Below are positions 23,260 to 35,600 of a stretch of DNA of 64,000 bases, piece by piece. The notes under the pieces are model-generated. The model searched no databases. It saw nothing but the letters and a program-made list of their open reading frames with translations, and had not been told where the DNA came from. The translations under genes were made by a program, and so were the position numbers. Each line of letters begins with the position of its first letter. Within the stretch, counting starts at the first letter, position 1. Origin of the DNA: Turritopsis dohrnii (Eukaryota; Cnidaria; Hydrozoa; Anthoathecata; Oceaniidae); contig BQMF02000027.1 of assembly GCA_027922465.2 (NCBI GenBank), positions 1,302,001 through 1,366,000 on the forward strand, given 5' to 3'.

Positions 23260-24492
23260 TCCTCTTTAATAAGAGCTACAGCATTTTTTCCAGAATTTAA
23301 TGTAGCATAGGAAACAAGAAGTCAAACTAAAACATTATATAATTACCTTTTTCAAAAGAAGACGACATAACATAGGTGGTTTTTGTAAAATGAAAGAATA
23401 ACTCCAAAGATGTTAAAGTGTTCCTTCATCCAATGATATTTCGAGGGATGATAGAATGCACAAAATTGTTTCAGAAGTCTTATAGTTTTTGGAAATTCTG
23501 TTTCCTTGGGCAGATATTTCGATTTAAAAATCATAAAATCATACAATACATAATTATGATGTAATAAGATTTTTATTCTTTGTTTATGTGTATAAACTCT
23601 CAATATATTATAACTTCATTTTCTTATCACTCACTCAGAGTGAAAGCCCTTTCTCTCTATAGTAAATTAAAAAGATATAGTATTAATGATAACTTGCGAT
23701 AAGAAGTTTAACCTATTATATACTATCTTATTATATACATCATAAAATATGCATTGCATAAAGTGAATATGTAAGATTTCAAAAATTAAATACATATCTC
23801 AGAAACTGGAAGTATTGAGCTTCATCGTATTGGTTCATATCATTTTGTACACAGGATCCTTTTAAAGTTCTTAAATTCAAAACCTGACAGTCATCTCGAA
23901 TAAGTTACCAGGTAAAGATACTGGTACTAAAAAAACCATGCAGCTGCCTACGCAAAACAACTTAGAAAAATAACAATGACTTTGTGTATTATAAACTCAG
24001 TCATTCAAACGTAATTTCATAACATTTACAGATGCATTTTTGATTAACAGAAACAGATACCAAAAATATTTATATAGCTACATCATTAATCAATATAAAA
24101 TAGGCTTCGGTTCAGTTGACACAAACAAACTTAATATCTGAGCTAATAATTAACTGTCGTCATACTTATGTTCAACGAATTATGGTGCTAATAATCCATG
24201 CTAATCATTTATATTACATAAAATAAAACACTTGCTTTAAAGCAGCCACAATGTTTTCATTTTGCAGAAGCAAGAGAAGAGACATAGCTCGAAAAAAATG
24301 CTTTTCCTAGATTTTGAAGACATTTTTCAACAGATTATTATTAGTGGATTATTAGTGAATTCAAAATTCCATAATACTTTCCTAATTAATACTTCATTAT
24401 TGCTATGAAAAGCTGCAACGATGTTTTCTAGCGAATCCATGTTGAACTGGGTCTAATTCGAAGGTCCCACGGTCGTTTTGTGCAGATTTGAC

Positions 24493-24653
24493 CATTCATT
24501 CAATAAAGTGTGTAAACCCATGGTTGTACCTTAGGCAAATTTTCTTCTGGTTCATTCATTTAAAGTGTGTAAACCCATGGCTCCTTAGGCAAATTTTCTT
24601 CCAGTTCATTCATTAAAGTGTGTAAACCCGGGGCTCCTTAGGCAAATTTTCTT
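24493..24653 (+). repeat. Three tandem copies of a ~53-bp unit
   Basis: Each copy has TTCATTCA, AAAGTGTGTAAACCC and CCTTAGGCAAATTTTCTTC. The repeat lies inside the 4.03-kb hAT-like element near its right end. Subterminal repeats of this kind are often transposase-binding sites; here that is inference. Confidence 0.8.
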
Positions 24654-25817
24654 CGCCTAAGGTGAGCGTTAGGCACTAGTCTGTGTTGTCAATGTGACTA
24701 TGAGAAGTCATTTTCCGGGCAGAATCAATACCTATAAACTCAAGCTGTAAAAAACATTAATTTTTAACATCATGGCGCGCGCCGCGCCTTATAGCCGGAG
24801 AATAATCCTATTTGCGAAAGAAAGGATCGGGCGGATTGATGCGGGAGAATCTCTTGATATTTTCGATTATTTTCTGATTATTGTAATAATACAACACCTT
24901 TTTCATTCAATTTTATGAAAAGCATTATTTAACTGATTTTTGGTTAGGCATTTGCCTAAGTTGCCTAACCCTGGATCCGCCCCTGCGTTCCTTTCGTTTA
25001 ACAAAACGTTCCCTGTCATTTTTTTTTTCAGTTACCTGAAATACCTCAGAAATCGATGCAAATGATGAAAATTGAATATTGATAAGAAAACTGAAAAGAA
25101 ATTTCATATCCTCAGATAAATCCGATATAGCCGCACAAAAAAGTTTTCAAGTTTCTCGCGACGTCATTATTTCAACGTTAAGAACTTTCGGCGGGGAGTT
25201 TTCGATCCTATTTTCAATTGTTTTACACAGAATCAGCATTTCTTGAAAATTATATTATTTCATCAGCTATCAAAAACTTCTACGAAACTGAAAACTTGGA
25301 ATTTCCTCAAAACTGTCATTCTCGTCTTAACTTCATCGTCTTAACTTCAATCATATCCTCAATTAGAAATAATATAGTGAAAATGACATTTTTCCTATGG
25401 TGGTAAAATTTCTTTCAACTTTTCAATAAATTGTGCATTCCCAGTAAAATGAAGTTTACAAGGTATTTGGCTGCCATATTTCCATATAAGCATGGTAACC
25501 TATACGAAGACATTATGTACTCCTTGAGTACAATGAATAGCTCTTCTTCTTCTATCCGAAAATACATGGCTTTGCAGAGCAAACGTTCCATTCTGAAATC
25601 AGTTGATTCTCTGGAAACGCTCGATTTTTAAAAAGACATTCTAATATTTTTTTATTTCATTCTTTCCCCTCACTTCTTCTTGTTTGCTGTCGGCGTGCAA
25701 GAAAGAATTTTTCAATTCTCTCCGAATTCTTATTTTTCCCCAATTATCCGATAATTCGAACATTCGTTAATTCGAACAAATTTTTCAATTCCTTGGGTGT
25801 TCGAATTAACGGATGTA

Positions 25818-26656
25818 TTTCTTCGTACTGTTTACACTTGTCAACGTTAAAATCCTTATTGTATTTTTTTCTAATTTTTTTTTTTTTTTTTTTTTGCTCA
25901 AACAACGCAGTAAAGTGTAAATAATCACAGTAATTCATCATTTTTTTTAAATTGTGTAATTTTTAGCTAAGGTCATTTAAAATTGAAATGTATTTATGAA
26001 ATGTATCGAAATGAGGTTGAAACTCCAAGGTACTTTCTGTACTTTCGTGATGTTCGAAATGTTTCTCAACAGAGACTCGTGAGGTGCAGTCTTCTTAAAT
26101 ACAGAGCTAAGTAAAACATAAGTGAAGACATAGTCACAAGAAAAATGATGATTAATTGTACTTTTGTACAATTGTACTGATGATTAAATGTACTTTTTCT
26201 TGTGACTATGGTGAAGAGTAGCTTTGTGCATACTATCAGTAGATATTAATTCAGACGATTTTTGGTTCCTTGAAAACTAACTTTTCCTCCTCCAATGAAA
26301 ACTACTGCTCCACCTTATGAACAATTTTGTGCAATGTTTACATGAAATAGATACAAATTTGCAAAGTTGGTCTTTTCTGGACCAAAAATTTCATATTTCC
26401 CATCCAAATTTGCAAAGAACAGTTCAAGAACAATTCAAGAATCCTGACAATTTTGAGAATTTCGACCGAGAACGATGAAAAAAGATGTTCAAAGTGAAGA
26501 CAACAAATTAAATAGAATATAAATATTTTTAAAAAACATCGGAAATTACAACTGCGAATATTTACAAGTTAAAAAATAAACACTATGAGCCGTTCAAGAA
26601 TTCTCAGAAACATGAAAACACAGCGCGCGTTTCATTCATCGAGAAATGGTTAAAGA
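25818..26656. other. 3' flank of AHI1
   Basis: Non-coding, with a long T run near 25876 and one small MITE (26129-26210). No gene is recognised. Confidence 0.45.
26129..26210. mobile_element. 82-bp MITE with 17-bp inverted ends
   Basis: It begins CATAGTCACAAGAAAAA and ends with the exact complement. The flanks carry the 7-bp direct repeat GTGAAGA (26122-26128 and 26211-26217). The interior is itself partly palindromic. It is the parent type of the 18-bp scar at 59135. Confidence 0.85.
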
Positions 26657-29600
26657 TTACTTCTTCTTTCGAGGACGTTTTTTTCGGGAGCTGTAACAAC
26701 AAACACAAATCATCAGAGATTCTTGTTTTTTATGCAAATAAAGGATACACTACAACACTAGCTAAAACACTCGAATTAAGGTCGTTGGTTACAAAAGATG
26801 CTTCTATAAAATGGAGTTTAAATAATCAATAGCATTTTCAATATGTAATCATCACCATTAGTGCAATACAAAAAATGTAAAAAACATTCAAATTCTTGAA
26901 AAAATAGCGCTAAAATGGAAGACACTAAGGCGGTATTAACAATTCAAAAAAGTTTGAACTTGAACGCTTTAAGTTCACACACTCTTAAACGTTAATATAA
27001 TGTTAAGATAAGATACCATGAAAACGCGCCCAGTGAGAACCAGGCTTAAGTGGCTTTTATTAAAAAATCAACCTTAAAATTTCATTCACTATAGAGATTA
27101 ATTTTTACGTGGACCATATTTTGCGAGTCCAATTTTTGGGGGCATTTTGTGTGGATAAAATTGACGAACCAGAGAGATTCTGAAGAAAAATGCATCTTTT
27201 AATTTTGTGATCATTAATACTGAAAATCGAAAATCTTATCATTTTTTTTACAAATATCGCGTGGAGTTATTTCTGCGATTTATTATTTCGCAATTCGTTG
27301 ATCAGGAGATATCCTCATTAAAAGAAATTCTGCCAATGACATATATAATGGCGAACACCTTACCTATTTGTAGTATGGTCACTTTCATCAGGAGCAGAAA
27401 GGATTTTTAGATTCCCGTGTCTATCCACGACAGCAGACTAAAAGAACAGGAAATAATGGCTATGTGGGGACTTCATAATCACAGTTGTAATATCATAAGG
27501 ATACAAACGTACATGACTGCCAGCTGAAATGTCATCCACGAAAGGTGGTTGGTAATTGCTATCTAAGAAACGAATAATGATTTGATTATCCACAGTGTTA
27601 AAACTCAAATTTGATTTGTGTTGATCTCATGATACCATAATAAGGGAAAGCACTGGTTGTGAACTGTCGTGTGATCAGAGCATGTAAGCTTATGAAGTCA
27701 ACGTTTTCAAACCAACCACCCTGATTTTCATGTCAGAACTCGCACATATATATTTAAACGAAAGCATTTCCTGCATTTTTTCCTGAATTTCAAAAAAAAA
27801 ATAAAATAAATAAATAAATAGACGATGAATTACATTCACAATTCGACCTCTTTCATTTTCCCCTTTGCCCAAAACTATGACGTCACTTCACATGACAACT
27901 GGGAAAAGGGTATCAGTTGGAAATTGAAACCTGACCATCCAAGGACCAAATATCAATCATAAATTAATTGATCACACGGGTCGCCAGTTTGTTATTCAAA
28001 TATCCCTATCTATGGATTTCCGAGATTCGTGATAACCATGACATCTCATTATGACGTCAACGCAAATCATATCAGACCTATTTACTAACCTACTTCCATG
28101 ACGTAATTAGCCGGAAAGTAACCTTGTCTGCCATCTTCTAAACGCCCCATCCACCAATGGGCGTTGTCTTCATAGAGTACAGTAATTAAGTCGTTAGGCT
28201 GTAACGCCAGCTCGTCTGTGCGTTGAGGAGTGTATTCGTATAGTGATATAACCTATTGAAACGGTTCAATTCTGCAGCAATCACGTCGATTTAAAATTTC
28301 TCACTTTATTCAGAAGAATAACTTTATTCGGAAGAAATCAAATTAAATCAAAGTAAAGTAAAGTAAAGTAAAGTCATTAAATTATCATTAAATTAAATTA
28401 ATTCAATTCAAATTAAAGTCTTTTGCTACACAGCCACTATTTGTTAACAATATATCCAGGTGGACAAATTTGTTGAAAAAGCGCTGCGAATGAGTGCATT
28501 TCTATAGAAATATACATATTATTTCAACAAAAATGCACTACATCGCAGTGGGTTTTGACGATTTTGCCCACTGGTATCTTCTATTTCCTCACAATTGTTC
28601 TACAATATCCTACAGTGTGTTATTACTACCATATACTATCGTAGGTCATATTGACAGATATTGTAAGTAATGGTCACACCTGCCTAGTTTTGATTAAATT
28701 TAAATTTGATTTGAAAGGCATATTTGTAGCAACATCACGTTTGAAAGACATATTGGAGAAAATGTGAATTCTCCAGAAATTATGCGCATTGTAGGGATGA
28801 TGAAGTTATAATTTGAATAAATATTGTAACAATATCAACCATTTGTTTTTCTCCATTAAACGCTCACTGAATTTGTGAATAGCACATACCTTCCTGTCTG
28901 TAGCTCCTTGTCGTTTCTCATCAAAAGTAAAAATAGGTTTTGATACATTACCGGCCTGCAACAGAATTATTGGCAGTTTTTAAAGGAGAGCTTGATTGGC
29001 AATATTTTTAAAGGAGAGCTTGATTGACAGTATTTGCAAAGGAGAGCTTGAAAAAGTTACTGCGGTGAAGTGCATTTTCAATGAAATGATGGGCTTTTCT
29101 ATAGCAATGTTCTCCATCGCAGTGATTTTTCAATGATTTTGCCCGCTGGGTATGTCTTTGCAATTTTTTATTGAGTCTCGACTCCGAGGGAAATTAAGAA
29201 AACTAAATTTGCATTCATCATACCTTCGTAAATTGTTTTCAAAGCAGAAGAATTCTGAATTCTTACATACTATTAATTTTAGTATTATATTGTTTTTGGG
29301 CAACAACTTAGGCCTGGATACAGCCTTGGGCTAGGGGAGTTGGAAGCACATATCCAGCAGTGGGCAAAATTGTCAAATTCACTACGACAAAGAGCATTAC
29401 CATTGATATTGTGTGTATATTTCTATAGAAATACACTCATTCACAGAGATGTTTCAACAAATTTGCCCCTGGGAAGTAGTGAGAAAATATACAAAAATAT
29501 GATCATAATAATTTCAAATACTTTGTGCAATAGTCTAAGAACGAAAACGACATTTCTAGAAACTGAAAACACGTACCAAACTTTTCTCTTGTGCTGATTG

Positions 29601-32600
29601 GTTCATTTTCAGGGGCGGCAATGGTGAGGCTGAAACAAATAAACACGCCAATTATGATCACATGTACCTTGCATGAATTGCAGATATCCATAATCCGACA
29701 TAAATTAGAGGAAAACTGATCACGCAGTTAATTGTTCCGAAGAAATGAATATACACAACAACAAAGAAAAAGTCATCGAAGAATTAATTTTCACAAATGG
29801 AAGCAATCTCGCGAAGACTTCCATGACACGAGTATGCAACTTCAACAATCTGAAATTTGAGGCTTAAAATATCTTGATGATGTTATTGTCATAGATATTG
29901 ACGTTTTACGAACTTTCTGGAAACGAACTCCTAGAATTTCATTCGATTGTAAAACGTATTATAAATCGAACCGTCTTGCTTTTAAGAAAGACAGAACCTT
30001 AACTGAGAAACAGAAGAAGAACAAAACTTTTCATTTTACAAGATCACAGCAAAAATAAGAGTTTCTTTAGTAATACCACTTACAGATACTAGCCTGTCTT
30101 CCATAAAATCGGCCTGACGCACCTAGATGTTGCTGAGCATGAGGCGACGAAGATAAAACCTAAGGAGAAGCGCATCGTTAGAAAGACAACGCGTATTGTA
30201 CGAGTTTTTATATTCATTGATTCGAAAGAGAACATTTGCAAAATAACAATACCCGCGGCGTTTGTGGAGACACTGGTTGCGTATACGTGAAATCTGATCC
30301 CCAAGTAGACATCATAGTTTGATGAGTGTCATGGAAACGGATAGGCGAATTTGATTGGTCAGGTGAATGAGACAGATCACGAAATGTCACTCTGTTCTTG
30401 GTCTCAGAAAAATCTGCGCTTTTCATCTAAATTATGTGAAATCAAATAAAATGTTGCCTGACATCGAACTTGCGTATAATATTTTCATGTGAGGATTGAA
30501 ATACGTGACATTGCAGGGGATACCATAAAACGTTATGTGAAAAACGTTATAAAATCAAAAAGAACAAAAGGAAACTGTAAGTAACGTTATTAAAAAAGAA
30601 CAACGTTATATAGCTAACGTTTTATGGAGAGTCACGTGTAAGAAAGGATACATACAGTTACTGAGTCTAGTTTGTTTATAGCTTCCTTCAACGTGTTCGT
30701 GTCGTGCATGATGTTAGATGCAGTACGTATACTTTGATAAACCTTGGTCGTTTCTTCTAAACTCTTTCGAGTTTCCTGAGCGCTTGAAGCATCTGATACC
30801 ACGGGTTTGCTCAAAGATTTCGTCAAATCCAATGCGACTGGTAAAGAAAACAGAAGCTATCTTCACGATAAAGCTACAAAAAACCCCCCAAAAACAAAAA
30901 CATACTTCATCAATGCTTACTATTTCCCCATTTTACCTTTTGGGTCGTATGAATAGATGCTGATTGGATAACCGTCGCCATAACAACAGAAAGCAATGTA
31001 GTTATCGTGCGGGTGGAAATGAATGTCGGAGATCGCTTTCAAACAGCCAAGGTCTTTGTATGTATAAACGACATCACCTGAAGTGCAACAGAATTTCAAA
31101 AACATCAAAAACTTAAATCATTCCAAGGTTCCAATATACCTGGAAGATTTTAGAGCTGTAATCCATTCTTTACTAGATTCAGCCGACACTGACAGTCGGA
31201 TTTGTTCTTTTTTCTAATTGGCAGTCGGTTCTTTTTTCTAGTTGACAGTCGGATTTGAACAGGTAGTTTGTTCAGTCATCGTTTTTTTTTTTTTTTGAGA
31301 CACTTCATCCTTTATTTTTACTTTCATGAAGTAAAAATTTTGATTTCGCAGCTGTCTGATTACTAACAAGAATTTTCAGGAAATACATAAATTCGTAATC
31401 ACGTTCAGTTATTCAAAATCAATAACGGATTTGGAAAGAGGATTTGAAAAAAACCATCGCTGATCAGGAAGAATCAAAAACTGGAATTTCCTGGTCCATC
31501 TCATAAAAACCTTCTATTTCAATAATGTAGAAGTTCTGCTTTATTCAACGGAAGTACCATCAAGCTTATTTTAAGGATTTTACCATAATTCGTCCTGTAG
31601 CCCAAGGTTCATCGTATGAACCAGCCTTAAAGATGCTTACCCGTTTCTGTGTTCCAGGCATTAACGAAGCCATTTTCTGTTCCGCAAAATATGAAACTTC
31701 CACAGAATGAGAAGCAGGCATGAATGTGTTCTTTGTAATTCATTCCACCGACGTACGACTTGAGCACACCGTAGCTGCAAAATAAGCAACAAAGAGCATT
31801 GAACCAAGCCAGTAGGCAGATTGGTTAAAAAGTCACTGCGATGAAGAGCATTAGTACTGAAATGGTGCGTATATTTCTATAGAAATACACTCCTACGCAA
31901 CGATATTTCAACAAACTTGCCCGCTTGGAAGCCAGAAAAACTTCTCATGCAAACATGATAAGAGGGACCACTAGACTAGTCTCCGTGTTTAAATTTGAAA
32001 ATTCCGGGGAAAAAAATAAAAAGTAATCAAAAAATAATTGTGTAAACTCCATGAATTTATGTGTGGGTTAATAAAGTGTTTAGGAGGAAAAAATTACACC
32101 AAGATTTTCATTTCTTCTTTTTCATTTTGTTCGAATGTTAAAACTTAAACAATCAATACCTTCTTAGGTCAAACATACGAAGCATCGAATCTTTAGTATG
32201 AATCAATATTTTCATTTCGCCTGGATGAAGCAGCAATGTGCTAATGGCAACATTCTTTAAAAAAACAACAACCAAAAATGTGTGCTAGTTGAACGCATAA
32301 AAAAGATTCATGTAAAGACCTCTCAATATCCCTAACCTTGATTTCATCTAACTCCACAATGACCTTTCGTTGCCACCTGTTCACCAGCTCCCCAACTACA
32401 AATCATTATAAAAAGAAGATTGAAAGATAGCAAAAAAGAAAAGAAAAGGAAAGACTAAGAGCGGCCACCCGACATGCATTACCTTCAGACCTCTTCTTCT
32501 TCTCTATTGTTGAATTCCATTCTATCAGCAATCCTGTACTATCACCGGAAAACAATCTGCAGCCTGGGTTAAAATAAAAACAAGTTTCAAGTTCGTCAGT

Positions 32601-35600
32601 GAGAATGCTTTATCCGATGATATCAATATAACCCCCGTCAGTAAAATGTGTTTCCGTCATGGTTCTTTCAAACAACGGGGAAGTTAAAGTTAAAGAAGCT
32701 TTAGATATTTGAAGTGCACAGAAGAATACAATTTTTGGGAAACTTTTGGTAATTCGGATTAAACAGAGCTTCAAACAAAACGGAAGTCATACCATCCGCT
32801 GAGAAGACCATGGTGTTCACATAACCTTTATGATCTGTCAGTTCTCTCAAAAGCTGGAAAAAATAACAAAAAAAGCGATGTTTACAAAATTTATGAAGAT
32901 AGTTTTGGTGTGTCCCTTACATTAAGAATGGATATCACAAAGTACAAGCTAGCATAATAACCATGTGTGCAAAATCTTTAAAAGGCACTGCGATAAAGAG
33001 CATTTTTTATTGAAATAGCGTGTATATTTCCACTTTGCAGTGATTTTTAACAAATTTGCCCATAAGGTTATTGACTTGCTTATCTCCATCAATATTTTGA
33101 TCTTCGTCATTAAAGGTTGGTTCACACCAAAGGTAAATCTCATTCCAAATTTCTCATAAGAATTACTGACGTAAACATGATTTAATTCTGGAATTTCTAC
33201 ATTTAATTTTCTTTGTGTTTGATGAGGTCACCTATTACTCCATTAATTTAGCAAAACTTTTTGTTTCCTTGGGATGGAAGCCCAAGGACTCAAAACTCCC
33301 AGTTACTTACTTACTTGATGATTTGTCGCACCTCTATTTACTCAAATAGGTGCCTAATCCCATCACAACAGCCAGTACTTCCCTTAACAGCTTATTCAAA
33401 TTATCATACTACCATACAAAATCATCATAATAATATTTACTTACCAAAGCATGGATGCCATCAGAAATCTTGTTCCAAATTCTGATGGTACAATCATAAC
33501 TGCCAGTGACGACAATCAATGGTTGCTTAGGATGGTATCTTGCAGTATAAACGTATGCTGGGTGAGGAAACAGTTTAATGGCAGTTGTAGAAAATCTTTT
33601 TGTATCCCAACATCTAAGAAATATGATCATTGTTATCATACCATCAGTGGTAGAACTTAATGTCAATATAGGATGTAAGTATCAGATAAGCCAAAACAAC
33701 AGGAGATAACTAATAAGTAAAAAAATAGTTTCCAGTACTCAGACATAATAGATATTGACGTGGTCACTTTCATTTAACATTCCATTTGTACTCTAGTAAA
33801 ATATCAGTTTCACAAAAAAATTATCTTTGCACACTTTTGCAGTTTTATATACAAACTTGATCCAAGCTTTCTGAGAAAAAATCTTGAGTGATTGAAAAAC
33901 TGAGAAAGCTCCATCAAAAGACTGTCTTTTCGTGTGCATTCCCAGTTTTTTGCTCTTTATAATGGTGAGAAAAATTTCAAAATACCTTTATGACTCTATA
34001 TTTAAATGGTTTTAGGAAAACATACTGAAAGTGTTGTCCTTTATTACAACAAAGCACATCATAAATAATATCCTCAATGCTTTACCTGACTGTAGTGTCT
34101 GCAGAAGTAGACAGTAATTCCTTTCCATTAGCTGACCAACACAAATCATAAATGATTCCAAAATGGTTTCCGAACGAACAAATCAGTTTACCTTCAGGAA
34201 ACTAAAAACAAGACAAAAGAACATTTTTTTGCAAGAAGGAGAATGTCTTGCTGCTATTCTTGACCATCAACAAACTCACATTGAAGAATAGGCATAAGAG
34301 GATTGCAGAAAATTTAAGGCGAAATGGAAACCAATATAAACCTACCTCGTATACTCTGACTGGGTAAGAGTCGCCAGTAGCACATGCGCAAGCTAAATAC
34401 CTAAGAAAACCAAACAACTGTCAATTTTACGGAGACAACTATGTCGGGAGTCAATCAGTCAATCAATAAAGCAATCAATCAATAAAGCAATCAAGCAAAG
34501 AACACAGACCATACCTTCCATCATGTGAGAATTGAACAGCAGAACAGCCTTTACGACCAGATAGAAGTGCCATATCAAATTTATTTGGGATATGATTAAC
34601 TTGACCAGGTAACTTGGTCCAGATTGGGGCTGAAGTGTCATGATCACTGTAAAATATATAAAATTACTGTCATGAAAATACATTCACAAACTTTCATAAG
34701 GATTACAAATTTTGTAATGGATAGCTACATCAATAGTTTAAACAAGGTCAAAATAAATAAAAATATAGAATATAGAATACAGAACAGAAGTACACAACAA
34801 GCTGTAAGACTTACTAGATGGGGAAATTACTGACAAGAAATCATAACAACGACTCAAACCAACAAACTCATGCGCTTACATTTCATAGTCTTCTAAAGAT
34901 TCACAAAGGAAATGTTCTGATCTAACACCTATGGTGTCTTATGTTGATACACTGCCGTATAACTAGCTTTTATATTAAAACAGTATACAAAGAAAGGGAA
35001 CTAGCATTCTAAAAACTCCAAAAAGTTTCCAACTAGAGGCCAATCATGGTTTCATTCAACAGGATGTATAATAATGAGAAAAGACACATCTTTTTTATGG
35101 AAGCTACTCTTTTACATAAAATGATTTTTGCAATATTTCGAAAGCTTATTGATGCTTTCTTCTTCAGGGGTTGAATATAAACTGTCATTTGTGCTGAAGT
35201 GGTTTGCGTAATTGATTTGACGTTGTTGACATCAGTGATGCGAACAATGGTTTCCAGAATGGTGGTAACATATTGTACGTCATCTTAATTCATATCATCA
35301 TCTGCTGGAGAGGTTTTATGATATTTCATGATATTGGAGAGCTTCTCGTTGTTTTTTATGGAATTTGTGGATGTACCAATTTGAGACACATTAGTTATAT
35401 CAAAGATCTTCTTGACAATGACCAGAATCAACAGGTGAAATCAACATCTTCTTTAGGCGTTGGTATCTCCCAATCTTTGCATTATTTACATTACTTTTGC
35501 ATTATTTGTAGGTTGTGGATTTTCTGACATAACAATAACATTGACATGTTACTGCTGTTTTATTGTTATGCTGTTTTGTGATGAGTTCCTTTTTTGGGGT

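Larger units (their letters stand above)
20955..24985. mobile_element. hAT-like element, 4.03 kb, inserted in the pogo-like element
   Basis: The ends are CAGGGGCGGATCTAGG and, from the right, CAGGGGCGGATCCAGG. The flanking 5-bp duplication is CGTTC (20950-20954 and 24986-24990). No transposase frame is open. It contains a further insertion (21744-23259) and a 53-bp tandem repeat. Confidence 0.8.
20669..25815. mobile_element. Outer pogo/Tigger-like element, host of two nested hAT elements
   Basis: The left end CACATCCGTTAATTTGAA and the right end on the other strand (CATCCGTTAATTCGAACA) are inverted repeats next to TA dinucleotides (20667-20668 and 25816-25817). Further TTCGAACA-rich blocks lie just inside both ends, a style common in pogo/Tigger elements. 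With the inserted 4.0-kb element removed, about 1.1 kb remains, with no intact transposase; the 66-codon ORF at 25431 is unrecognised. Confidence 0.65.

Noticed and set aside
24493..24653. CRISPR-like spaced repeats
   Set aside because: The three 53-bp units are contiguous and lie within a eukaryotic hAT element; there are no spacers.
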